Assembly: GCF_021440085.1 (NCBI RefSeq)
Contig: NZ_JAKCPW010000008.1
Coordinates: 428,367-492,366, forward strand
Source: Dyadobacter sp. CY261
GTDB taxonomy: Bacteria; Bacteroidota; Bacteroidia; Cytophagales; Spirosomataceae
Length of the DNA: 64,000 nucleotides
Reading direction: 5' to 3'
The stretch's first letter is position 1. Each line of letters opens with the position of its first letter. Position numbers and translations under genes: made by a program. Positions 16,944-25,133 of this stretch are shown here, in pieces. The notes beneath the pieces are model-generated. The model was given only the letters and a program-made list of their open reading frames with translations, was not told the DNA's origin and did not search any database.

Positions 16944-17366
16944 TTAAGCATTCTCAGACGCAGGTGCAGGCGTTTCAGCTTTTGGCACTGCGACAGGTTT
17001 GGCGGGTGCCACTTTCGGAGCGGCCGCTTTTGGAGCACTCGCTTCCTTACCAACGGTCGGTTTTGCAGGCGTTGCAACCGACGTTTTCGAAGAAGCCGCC
17101 GCTACCAATGCTGCTACTTTCTCAGCTTTTTGCGCTTTGCTTTTCTTACCTTCTTTCTTGTCTTTTACTTTCTTGTTGGCATTTTTAGCCTCCTTGGCTT
17201 TCTTTTTGAGATTCTCCTTTTCAAACTTCGCCACTTTCTTGGCCAGTTTGGCAGCTGCCTTCTCAATCGATTTCTTTATTTGTTTTGAACCGGCAGATAC
17301 TGCTTCGATTTTTCCGGTAAGTGTTTCAGCAATCTCTGTTGATAACTTTTTGGTGGCGGATTTCAT
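16944..17366 (-). CDS. Lys/Ala/Pro-rich, histone H1-like basic protein
   Basis: The 140-residue product (from ATG 17366) has a short N-terminal part (MKSATKKLSTEIAETLTGK), then a strongly basic helical or coiled region dense in Lys and Ala (about 35-90, with repeats of KKAKEAK and KKVKDKKEGKK), then an Ala/Pro/Lys tail of PKAAAPKV-like repeats. The composition resembles bacterial histone H1-like or HupB-tail proteins that bind nucleic acid non-specifically. Homology of such biased sequence cannot be judged by eye, so the DNA-binding role is inference. An upstream start at 17435 adds 23 residues unlike the rest. The end of the gene abuts a terminator. Confidence 0.72.
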   Translation of the reverse strand: MKSATKKLSTEIAETLTGKIEAVSAGSKQIKKSIEKAAAKLAKKVAKFEKENLKKKAKEAKNANKKVKDKKEGKKSKAQKAEKVAALVAAASSKTSVATPAKPTVGKEASAPKAAAPKVAPAKPVAVPKAETPAPASENA

Positions 17367-17505
17367 AAACCTGATATTAAGAATACATTGATGATACTTG
17401 AAGCCTAGCCCCCGCAAGACGGCCCAATGCCTCAAAATTGCCAGTAGGCAATAACCTACAAATACCCATTATTAATTTAGAAATAGCAAATTTTACGTAT
17501 TATTT

Positions 17506-18036
17506 TTATGTTATCTTTTTCCTTACAAAATCCCACAACACAATCCCGGCCGAAACAGAAACGTTAAATGAATGCTTCGTTCCGAACTGCGGAATTTCCA
17601 AACAGCCGTCCGATGCAGCGATCGCTTCATTGTCGACGCCCTCCACCTCGTTTCCAAACACAAACGCATAGGGCAGGTCGGGCTCAGGCTCAAAATGCTG
17701 CAATAGAATACTTCCTTCCGCCTGCTCTACACACCAAACCTTGTAACCCTGCGATTTCAGTAAGTTCACCGCTTCCACCGCACTCGGGCATTTCTCCCAA
17801 ACTACCGACATTTCGGCACCGAGCGCACTGCGGGTAATCTCGCGATGAGGTGGCTGTTGAGTGTAGCCACAAAGCACTATTTTTTCGGCCCTGAATGCAT
17901 CTGCAGTTCGAAAAAACGAGCCGATATTGTTTAGGCTACGGATATTATCTAATACGATTATCAATGGAAACTTGTCCGCTTCCCTGAATTCTTCGACCGA
18001 CATGCGGCCCATTTCATCAACGCTCAGTTTGCGCAT
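17506..18036 (-). CDS. SpoU/TrmH-family RNA 2'-O-methyltransferase
   Basis: A SPOUT-fold enzyme that methylates ribose 2'-OH in tRNA or rRNA using S-adenosylmethionine. The three family motifs are present in the 176-residue product: NIGSFFRTADAF (motif 1, catalytic Arg), FGNEVEGVDNEA (motif 2) and IPQFGTKHSFNVSVSAGI (motif 3, where SFNVSVSA replaces the common SLNVSVAA). The length fits the short TrmH class without an extra RNA-binding domain. ATGs at 18078 and 18045 also exist; MRKLSVDEMGR at 18036 is the usual start in Bacteroidota relatives. The exact target nucleotide cannot be inferred. Confidence 0.88.
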   Translation of the reverse strand: MRKLSVDEMGRMSVEEFREADKFPLIIVLDNIRSLNNIGSFFRTADAFRAEKIVLCGYTQQPPHREITRSALGAEMSVVWEKCPSAVEAVNLLKSQGYKVWCVEQAEGSILLQHFEPEPDLPYAFVFGNEVEGVDNEAIAASDGCLEIPQFGTKHSFNVSVSAGIVLWDFVRKKIT

Positions 18037-18062
18037 GAATTTCATTCGATTAATTAAATAAA

Positions 18063-18097
18063 AAAAAGGTTTCTGCACCTGGTACAGAAACCTTTTT
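18063..18097 (-). terminator. Terminator of the response regulator gene
   Basis: AAAAAGGTTTCTG and CAGAAACCTTTTT form a perfect 13-bp stem around a 9-base loop. On the minus strand it follows the response regulator stop codon by about 20 bases and ends in a T tract. Confidence 0.85.
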
Positions 18098-18115
18098 CGA
18101 TATAGTAAGAAAAAA

Positions 18116-18736
18116 TTACTTGATCTTGGTGATCAGTTCGACGATATTCTTTACACCCAGCTTTTCAAAAATCCGGGCTTTGTAAGTACTAACGGTCGAA
18201 AGCTGCAAGTTCAGTTTTTCTGCAATTTTTGCGGTACCCAAACCCTCCTTTAACAAGTTCATCACATCAGTTTCTCGAGGCGAAAGGCTTACAATCGGAT
18301 CCGGGAGGTATTCTTTCGGATTGATAAGACGATTGATGTTCATCTGCTGCATGTCTTCGCTCATGTACTTTTTGTTGTTCAGAACGCTCATAACGGCTAT
18401 TTTGAACTCTTCTTCCGGTGCATCTTTCGACAAATATCCATCTGCTCCGGCTTGTAGGTACATCAGCCCGTAGAGTTGCTCGTCGTAGCTTGAAAACATC
18501 AATATCCTGATACCCGGTGACTTGGTACGAATGGTTTCCACCATTTTCGTTGTGTTACCGCCAGGGATATTAATGTCCAGAATTAGGAGGTCATAGGCCT
18601 TTGTCTCGATTTCCTGAAGAATTTTGTCAAAATCGTCTACGTCCGAAATCGTAGAATCCGGGATTAGTGATTTGAGGAGGTGCTTAGTACCGATTCTTAC
18701 CACAGCGTGGTCTTCGGCGATCAGTATGTGTTTCAT
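18116..18736 (-). CDS. NarL/LuxR-type response regulator
   Basis: A two-component transcription regulator of 206 residues. The receiver domain (1-120) has the acidic pair in AEDH (8-9), the phosphoacceptor Asp54 in LLILDINIPGG, Ser82-Ser83 and Lys104 in YLSKDAP. The LuxR/GerE helix-turn-helix is at about 143-206 (LSPRETDVMNLLKEGLGTAKIAEKL, then STVSTYKARIFEKLG). No histidine kinase gene is adjacent, so it is an orphan here; its kinase partner must be elsewhere. Transcribed alone, with its own terminator. The upstream spacer up to 19016 is AT-rich, especially 18880-18960, with no site I can name. Confidence 0.92.
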   Translation of the reverse strand: MKHILIAEDHAVVRIGTKHLLKSLIPDSTISDVDDFDKILQEIETKAYDLLILDINIPGGNTTKMVETIRTKSPGIRILMFSSYDEQLYGLMYLQAGADGYLSKDAPEEEFKIAVMSVLNNKKYMSEDMQQMNINRLINPKEYLPDPIVSLSPRETDVMNLLKEGLGTAKIAEKLNLQLSTVSTYKARIFEKLGVKNIVELITKIK

Positions 18737-19016
18737 GGATGGGTTGGGTCCAATGGATGTAAAAATACTGGTGTCAAATTAATCAAAACAATCAGTTTCC
18801 AGCCTTGTGATTGCCCTTTGGTTGAATATCCTGATTACCAACCAGTACAATTTTGTACATTCTCATTGAACTGAATTGATGAATTAACAAAAATAGTAAT
18901 CCGCATTGTATTAAACATAAAAAATATCAAATTAGTATATCAAATATTTATCAAATTCCTTGATCTGAGCGCATTTAACACACATCTTAAAACTTTTGCC
19001 TCGCATCAGTAGTAAT

Positions 19017-19997
19017 ATGACACACACTCCTCTCAAATCCTGGATCGATGGTGACACCATCGTGCAGGTATTTCCGTTATCCGAAGCCCCGCTTCCTACT
19101 ACCGTGCCGTCGCTGTTTTTCCGCAGGGAGCAACTCGCTAACCACGCATCTAATGTAATTTATTCATTTATTCTAACTTCTAACCAGCTGGATGGCATGT
19201 TGGCGGTATTTCACTGCCTACCAGGTCAAACACACTGGTGCTCACCACCTTCGGCACCGTTTGGGGGCCTGATGCCCCTATCCGGTTGCCAACTGTCACA
19301 ACTAACTTTCCTGCTCACCTGCGTCCGTCAGTGGATATATCACAAAGGAGGCAGCCAGTTAACGATTAAAACGGCACCGTCATGTTATGATCCGGCTGCA
19401 CATGAACTGTGCCATCATAGCTACCTCGCTACCGGTTTTCTCCCCAATCATACCTATTCTAATCATTATATTCCTATTGGTAGTAAGGATTTTAGGTTAA
19501 TTATTGAGCCACCGGAGAGGCGCCGGTTATCGAAAGGCAAAAAATTTGGTTTACATGTGACCATAAAACAAGGAGTTTGCGACCCGTTTACCGAAGAGCT
19601 GCTTCGCGAATGTTATCGCGTGCATGAGTACACGCCATCCATTCCCATGGAGCGGTTGGCGTGTTTCATGCGTCCCAATCCCGACGATTATCTGATTCTC
19701 ACAAACTGGTTTCAAGCGCGCCCCGTGGCCACTGCCATAATGGTCCGCGTGAGCGACAATGTCCTCTACCATTTTCTGTCGGGTTACCTGCCCGAATTCC
19801 GTACTCTTAGTCCATCCCTGATGCTTTTTGAAGCGGCCTATGAATTTTGCAGGGACAACGGAATGGGCATTCTGGACCTGGGAATCTCCCTTGATCATCA
19901 CGGCCAGGAAAAACCGTCTCTGGCCCGCTTTAAAAAGCATATCGGCGCGAAGGAATGCGTAAAAATTGTTTACGAAATGATCGGTCCGGATTTTTAA
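19017..19997 (+). CDS. GNAT-like acyltransferase (FemAB/Acetyltransf_6 type)
   Basis: The 326-residue product has the architecture of a GNAT-fold protein of the FemAB or BioF2-like group. The C-terminal half shows VATAIMVRVSDNVLYHFLSGYLPEFRTLSPSLML, resembling the acyl-CoA-binding strand and helix, followed by DLGISLDHHGQEKPSLARFKKHIGA, a frequent ending in this group. The N-terminal half is unusual, rich in Cys, His and Pro (HWCSPPSAPFGG, ELCHHSYL). A TTG at 18996 would add seven residues; ATG 19017 is preferred. Acceptor unknown; relatives modify peptidoglycan peptides, amino sugars or lipids. It lies close to cell-surface genes. Confidence 0.65.
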   Translation: MTHTPLKSWIDGDTIVQVFPLSEAPLPTTVPSLFFRREQLANHASNVIYSFILTSNQLDGMLAVFHCLPGQTHWCSPPSAPFGGLMPLSGCQLSQLTFLLTCVRQWIYHKGGSQLTIKTAPSCYDPAAHELCHHSYLATGFLPNHTYSNHYIPIGSKDFRLIIEPPERRRLSKGKKFGLHVTIKQGVCDPFTEELLRECYRVHEYTPSIPMERLACFMRPNPDDYLILTNWFQARPVATAIMVRVSDNVLYHFLSGYLPEFRTLSPSLMLFEAAYEFCRDNGMGILDLGISLDHHGQEKPSLARFKKHIGAKECVKIVYEMIGPDF

Positions 19998-20081
19998 AAC
20001 CAAAATCCGATTCCATTTCCGGATATTGCGAAAATTTTTGATCTTTCCGAAACGTTCGCTCGCGGTTACTTAGCTTATAGT

Positions 20082-21371
20082 ATGCGCTTCCTTCGAGGAG
20101 TCATTATCCTCTTCTGTATATTTTACCTGCGTTTCACTGTTCATGGGCAAGTCGAGCTTGAACGTGGCCTGATCGGCTGCTATCCGTTCTCGGGAAATGC
20201 AAAGGATTTCAGCCCGCTGGCCAATCACGGCCAGGTAACAGGCGCCAGGCTTGCCGACGATCGCTTTGGCAATACCAATTCGGCCTATGAGTTCGACGGG
20301 CTCAATGACGTGATCGAAATCAGCCCCGCTGCACTCCAAATCAACACTTTCACCTATTCCATATGGGTCAATCCCAGCCTGATCCCCACACCAACCACTG
20401 CGCAGTTCCTGTTTTCAGTCGGGAGTGATTATGGGGATCAGCATATTCTTTACGGCGATCATTATTCCAATGACCGCCATACCGGCTTTTCACACGGATC
20501 TTATCTGGGTGTTGCCGATAATATCCTTTGCTCAGGGCCGGCTGTCGAACCAACAGGACAATGGTATCATCTGGTGCTGGTGAAAGATGACAAGAATTAC
20601 TATTTCTACGTAAATGGCCGCATGGTGTGTTCCAATAGCGCCAATGGGAAGAAGGCTTTTTACGGCACCAGCACCGTACGTGCGACCATCGGCACCCGGA
20701 ATAATTACGGACAAGCCTCCCATGCGCGGATCGACGACATTCATCTCTATGACCGCCCCTTAAATGAGGAGGAGATTGAGGCGTTATACAAAGGGGCAAA
20801 CATCCCTTCTGTTCCGGCAACGGGTCACGTTGAGGTCAACAAAAATCAGATCTGTGGCGGAGAAACCGTGTCCCTGAAAGTAGTCTCGGATAAGCCGGGT
20901 TCTGTATTCAAATGGCAAGTTGACGGCGTGGAGCGATCGGAATCTTCGTCCGAATTGATATTACAGACAGTGGACAGAGGTTCAGAATATCGAATGAACA
21001 TTCAGGTGGCGATCGAGTTTGACTCAACTTGTTTTACCCAACCCAGTCCATTGGCACTCGATCGGAGTCTGGACGTAAGGGCTTGCGTTAACCCGCCTAA
21101 GGAGACCACCAGGCCGTGGGTCCCGGACATATTTACGCCCAATAGGGACGGAAAAAACGACAATTGGAAGATCTTCAATGCGGAAAGCATACAGGAGCTA
21201 CGCATTTTCGTCTACAATCGTTGGGGGGAAGTCATTTATTATTCAAAAGACTATTCTCATAATTGGGACGGCACTTACCGGGGAAAACTGGTTCCTGCCG
21301 GTAGTTATGTATTCAAGATCCTTTCCGGAAAAAAGTTGATTACCGAAGGTAGCGTGATGGTTGTCTATTAA
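20082..21371 (+). CDS. Secreted LamG-domain protein with T9SS type B sorting domain
   Basis: The 429-residue protein is exported by Sec (signal peptide about 1-22, ending TVHGQ) and then by the type IX secretion system. Residues about 25-245 form a LamG/concanavalin-like domain (ERGLIGCYPFSGNAKDFS, FDGLNDVIEI, WYHLVLVKDDKNYYFYVNG, ARIDDIHLYDRPLNEEEIEALY) that typically binds carbohydrate. An Ig-like or PKD-like linker (about 255-335, GGETVSLKVVSDKPGS) follows. The last 80 residues are a CHU_C/TIGR04131 gliding-motility type sorting domain (DIFTPNRDGKNDNWKIF, YNRWGEVIYYSKDY, NWDGTYRGKLVPAGSYVFKI). It is therefore a likely cell-surface adhesin. Confidence 0.9.
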   Translation: MRFLRGVIILFCIFYLRFTVHGQVELERGLIGCYPFSGNAKDFSPLANHGQVTGARLADDRFGNTNSAYEFDGLNDVIEISPAALQINTFTYSIWVNPSLIPTPTTAQFLFSVGSDYGDQHILYGDHYSNDRHTGFSHGSYLGVADNILCSGPAVEPTGQWYHLVLVKDDKNYYFYVNGRMVCSNSANGKKAFYGTSTVRATIGTRNNYGQASHARIDDIHLYDRPLNEEEIEALYKGANIPSVPATGHVEVNKNQICGGETVSLKVVSDKPGSVFKWQVDGVERSESSSELILQTVDRGSEYRMNIQVAIEFDSTCFTQPSPLALDRSLDVRACVNPPKETTRPWVPDIFTPNRDGKNDNWKIFNAESIQELRIFVYNRWGEVIYYSKDYSHNWDGTYRGKLVPAGSYVFKILSGKKLITEGSVMVVY

Positions 21372-21475
21372 ATCCCTTGCACGGTGGAGCCCGCGCATTT
21401 TGCTTACAGCAGCCAAATATGCTACATTAGTAGCCGCAATATTTCCCGGCGCGGCTATTAAATACCGACAATCGA

Positions 21476-22360
21476 ATGAAATTAAAGACCATCAAGACCA
21501 TACTAAGTCACCCACTAAATCAAAATAATAAGATCAGTGCCCTCGTCACCTTCTTCACGAGGGGAGTGATCATCCGCCTGCACCGCCATCCGATTGTCTA
21601 CCCATTTGTGGAAAACACCTCGCTCGTTGTTGAAAAAGGCATGTCCAGCGCCGAACTTCAAATTTATACCGGATTATATGATTTGCACGAGATGTTTTTC
21701 CTGATGCATTACCTGCGTCCTGAAGACACTTTCGTAGATGTAGGCGCCAATGTCGGCGTGTACACAGTACTGGCAGCGGGAGTTGCCGGCTCCAAGGCCA
21801 TCTCTTTCGAGCCGATCCCTTCGACTTATTCCAAGCTGTTGCGCAATGTTGTTTATAATGGATTGCAGGACCGCGTGGAGCTGCTAAATATGGGCGTGGG
21901 CGACAAGGAAGAACAACTGGTTTTCTCTAACAGCCTCGATGCTACCAATCATGTAATCAATACTGAGGAAAACTTTCAGGGCGCGACCACAAAGGTGTCA
22001 GTTAACTCACTGGATCACTTGTTGGCCGACAAAACTGTCAGCTTTCTGAAAATCGATGTCGAAGGATTCGAAGCGAATGTCATCAACGGTGCCCCCAATA
22101 TTCTCAACCGGTCGGAATTGAAGGTAATCATTATGGAAACTAATGGCTTATCTGACCAATACGAATTCGGTCAAAATTATCTTCACGACAAGCTGCTTGG
22201 GCTGGGGTTCCTGCCATATAGCTATGATCCTTTTCAAAGAAATCTTCAAAAACTGACTAATACCAATCCGCAAAACACGATCTACCTCAGAGATATCGAT
22301 TTCGTCCGGAATCGCATCCAAACCAGTAGAAAAATCAATTTTCGCAAGCAGTTGATTTAA
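21476..22360 (+). CDS. FkbM-family methyltransferase
   Basis: FkbM-domain enzymes O-methylate sugars or polyketides using S-adenosylmethionine. The 294-residue product carries the SAM-binding core DTFVDVGANVGVYTVLAA (about 83-100), FEPIPSTYSKL, and the signature FLKIDVEGFEANVINGA (about 194-210). The short N-terminus has no membrane segment. It opens the surface-glycan block, converging on the flippase gene, and probably methylates a sugar of the surface polysaccharide. A second FkbM gene lies at 26 kb. The substrate position is unknown. Confidence 0.88.
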   Translation: MKLKTIKTILSHPLNQNNKISALVTFFTRGVIIRLHRHPIVYPFVENTSLVVEKGMSSAELQIYTGLYDLHEMFFLMHYLRPEDTFVDVGANVGVYTVLAAGVAGSKAISFEPIPSTYSKLLRNVVYNGLQDRVELLNMGVGDKEEQLVFSNSLDATNHVINTEENFQGATTKVSVNSLDHLLADKTVSFLKIDVEGFEANVINGAPNILNRSELKVIIMETNGLSDQYEFGQNYLHDKLLGLGFLPYSYDPFQRNLQKLTNTNPQNTIYLRDIDFVRNRIQTSRKINFRKQLI

Positions 22361-22380
22361 TAAAAACAAAACACCGATAA

Positions 22381-23877
22381 TTATAGTAACCGACGCTTTA
22401 CATTATTAAAAACTGTTTCAATTTCTTCCGACAGTTTTAGTTTCAAAATCAGTATTGCATAAAGAAGGCAGAAAATTGTCGACCTGATTACAATAGCCGC
22501 CATCGCAGTCCATTTGGAGAACTCATACTTCGGTTCGAGAAAAGTCAGCAAATACAGTGAAATCAAAATCAATACAATTTTTAAACTTCCTGCGGTGAAA
22601 GGCTGAACATCAAATTTGCGCCATACAAAAATTAACCTGGAAAGAGAATAGATTATTGTTGTAAGCATCGTGGCTAATGCAGCTCCTACGAATCCATAAA
22701 TAGGTATTAACCAAACATTCAGAAAGAAGCCGAGAATGGCAGAGGCAATAATAAAGTAAGTAGCGAATTTGAAAAATTTAGAATAGAGGATTATCTCGGT
22801 ATTGAGACCGGTTCCCGTGTCAAATACCTTTACCAAGGCCAGAAAAAGAACTACCAATTTCCCTTCTCTGTAGGTCTCTCCTTTGGGAATAAGGTAGAAG
22901 ATTTCATCAATACTGCTCCATATCAGCAAAAAAAACAATCCACCCGCTATCAGCTGATTCAATGCTGATTTTCTATTGATCATCCGCACATGGGCATAAT
23001 CTCCCTTGGTCAGTGAATTCGAAAGTAAGGGGATCGAGATCTGAGAAATCGCCTTTTTAGGAATTTCAATTACTCCGGCAATATACGCAGCGATGATAAA
23101 TATCCCCGTTTGGACAAGTCCACGCTCACCAGCAAGCATCGAGCGGTCAATGAACAACATGAGATTTACTCCAATACCCCCGATCAGGGTAAAGCTCCCG
23201 TAAGCCAGCATTTTTTTAAAAAGCTCCCGTGTGAGAATATTTGGATTAGGCCTCCTCCAATACCACTTTCCAAGATGCTTGATGTAAATTACCAGAGAAA
23301 CAACGCCAAGACCATATAAAGCGATGACCATATAAAGCATCAGGTCAAAACTGATCCATCCCAATCCAAAGATCAGGATCAAAAGCATATTGGCCAGCCT
23401 TAAGAAAACCTCCCTTATAAAATTGGGAACGGCAATCCGGGCATTGTTACGGCAATATGATTCTAATACGGCCATATACAGCCAGAACAACGTAAGAGGT
23501 ATAACCAAAATGTGATACCTCAGTAGCAACGGGGAGTTTGTCGAGTAGTATTCCTGAATCAAATCTGAACACAGGAAATATAAAATTGCAAACAAAATAC
23601 CTCCGACAAATGGTACAGCCAACAGAAACGGTAAAATCCCGTTATGCTCCTCCTGATCGTCCCTGAATCTTACAAAAAATTTATCCGCGATAAATGGAGT
23701 TCCTAAATGCGCGAAGGCAGAGAAGAGTAAACTATTCTCAAAAAGAAGGCGGGTGAGCGCTAATTGTTCTACCGACAGAAATTTAGTAGATACATACATT
23801 TGATTGATAATCCCAATACCAACCCCGATATAGGATCCCAATCCGGCCTTCAAGCTTTGTCGAATAATTATTCCCAC
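22381..23877 (-). CDS. Polysaccharide flippase (Wzx-like, MOP superfamily)
   Basis: A 498-residue integral membrane protein with about 12-14 hydrophobic segments through its whole length and few charged loops, typical of oligosaccharide flippases (PF01943/PF13440). It would flip undecaprenyl-linked repeat units across the inner membrane. It lies six bases downstream of the wecB-like gene in the same direction, so the two form an operon. ATG 23877 gives MGIIIRQSLKAGLGSYIGVGIG, a normal first helix. No polymerase (Wzy) or chain-length regulator (Wzz) gene is seen in the window, so the export pathway must be completed elsewhere. Confidence 0.87.
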   Translation of the reverse strand: MGIIIRQSLKAGLGSYIGVGIGIINQMYVSTKFLSVEQLALTRLLFENSLLFSAFAHLGTPFIADKFFVRFRDDQEEHNGILPFLLAVPFVGGILFAILYFLCSDLIQEYYSTNSPLLLRYHILVIPLTLFWLYMAVLESYCRNNARIAVPNFIREVFLRLANMLLILIFGLGWISFDLMLYMVIALYGLGVVSLVIYIKHLGKWYWRRPNPNILTRELFKKMLAYGSFTLIGGIGVNLMLFIDRSMLAGERGLVQTGIFIIAAYIAGVIEIPKKAISQISIPLLSNSLTKGDYAHVRMINRKSALNQLIAGGLFFLLIWSSIDEIFYLIPKGETYREGKLVVLFLALVKVFDTGTGLNTEIILYSKFFKFATYFIIASAILGFFLNVWLIPIYGFVGAALATMLTTIIYSLSRLIFVWRKFDVQPFTAGSLKIVLILISLYLLTFLEPKYEFSKWTAMAAIVIRSTIFCLLYAILILKLKLSEEIETVFNNVKRRLL

Positions 23878-23883
23878 TATAAT

Positions 23884-24984
23884 TTATTTTATATACTTTT
23901 CTTTTACGAGCTGTGCAATTCGATCCGAGGCAAATCCATCCCATAACTCAGGTAATGAACTTTGCTTCTGTTTTCCATTAAGAATTTTCTTTACAACAGC
24001 GATCGCAGCATCCATCTGCGAACAACCTGCAAGATAGTTAGTACCTCCGTCAATGGTAACAGGACGTTCTGTATTCTCTCTCAATGTGATACAGGGCACA
24101 CCCAGGAAAGTGGTTTCCTCCTGAACGCCACCAGAGTCGGTAATGACGAGCATCGAATTAGCCACCAAATTGATAAATTCCAGGTATCCCTGGGGCGGAA
24201 GTAATATCAATCCATTCATTTTTCCCAGATCATCCCAAATACCGTAACGTTCCAGATTCGCCTTTGTACGGGGATGAACAGGGAAAATCAACGGTCTAAG
24301 TTCACAAGCCGCCTTCACCAAAGCCATTAACCCGGTGAGTTGATCAGTTGAATCCACATTGGAAGGCCGGTGCATGGTCATGACGAAATACGCTTTGCTT
24401 TGCAGTCCGAAACGTTTAAATACCGACAGTTCCTCGGCCCGCTTCCGACTGAATACCAGCGAGTCGATCATGACATTGCCGACAAAATGAATTTTGCCGG
24501 GCTCAATATTCTCACTATGTAAGTTTGTTATCGCTGATCTTTCCGAGACGAAAAGTTCGTCGGAAATGTGATCTATGAGAATCCGGTTCACTTCCTCGGG
24601 CATCCTTTTATCGCCGCTCCGCAAGCCGGCTTCCACGTGAATAACCCTGATGGCTTCCTTTGCCGCAACGAGTGCGCATGCCAAACTCGAATTTACATCA
24701 CCCACCACGACCACCATGTCCGGACGTTCGCTCAGGAGCACCTTTTCAAAACCCAGCATGATATATGCGGTTTGTTCTGTGTGTGAGCCGCCGTGAACGT
24801 CGAGAGAAAAATCCGGATCGGGAAGTTCTAACTGTTTCAAAAATACCCGATACATCGCATCGTCGTGATGCTGCCCGGTATGAAGCAATTTGACGGAAAA
24901 TTCCGGGTATTTTGTAAAGGCTCTGTACAGGGCTGCCACCTTAACGAAATTAGGCCGGGCACCCATCACACATATAATCTTCAA
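23884..24984 (-). CDS. wecB: UDP-N-acetylglucosamine 2-epimerase
   Basis: Interconverts UDP-GlcNAc and UDP-ManNAc in the cytoplasm (PF02350, non-hydrolysing type). The 366-residue product has MGARPNFVKVAAL at the start, TGQHHDDAM, VVGDVNSSLA (about 94-103), HVEAGLRSGDKRMPEEVNR, MTMHRPSNVD and TDSGGVQEETTFLGVPCITLRENTERP, all diagnostic. The natural start aligning with relatives is a TTG codon at 24984; an ATG seven codons in would cut the first strand. With the dehydrogenase at 26.9-28.1 kb it may supply UDP-ManNAcA. A TACCTTTG box on the minus strand at 25008-25015 is the likely promoter. Confidence 0.93.
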   Translation of the reverse strand: MKIICVMGARPNFVKVAALYRAFTKYPEFSVKLLHTGQHHDDAMYRVFLKQLELPDPDFSLDVHGGSHTEQTAYIMLGFEKVLLSERPDMVVVVGDVNSSLACALVAAKEAIRVIHVEAGLRSGDKRMPEEVNRILIDHISDELFVSERSAITNLHSENIEPGKIHFVGNVMIDSLVFSRKRAEELSVFKRFGLQSKAYFVMTMHRPSNVDSTDQLTGLMALVKAACELRPLIFPVHPRTKANLERYGIWDDLGKMNGLILLPPQGYLEFINLVANSMLVITDSGGVQEETTFLGVPCITLRENTERPVTIDGGTNYLAGCSQMDAAIAVVKKILNGKQKQSSLPELWDGFASDRIAQLVKEKYIK

Positions 24985-25007
24985 TGCCTTGAATAACAGT
25001 TACGCCG

Positions 25008-25015
25008 CAAAGGTA
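25008..25015 (-). promoter_or_regulatory. Candidate -7 box for the wecB-flippase operon
   Basis: On the minus strand TACCTTTG, followed by C, matches the Bacteroidota -7 consensus. It lies 24 bases upstream of the TTG start. A TTCG sequence about 20 bases further up could be a weak -33 box. Confidence 0.55.
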
Positions 25016-25071
25016 GCATAGTTTGATTCACCGAAATGCGCCGCCCGGACTTTTTGCTACTTTGGGATTTG

Positions 25072-25103
25072 TTGTGATTTCGAAACGATTCAACCTACTT
25101 TTG
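25072..25103 (+). promoter_or_regulatory. Candidate promoter for the glycosyltransferase-FkbM operon
   Basis: TTG at 25072-25074 and TACTTTTG at 25096-25103 are 21 bases apart and match the -33 and -7 boxes. The promoter diverges from the wecB box about 60 bases away, and the leader is about 25 bases. Confidence 0.55.
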
Positions 25104-25133
25104 CACTGAGAAAATCCGATACTTACGAGCCTG

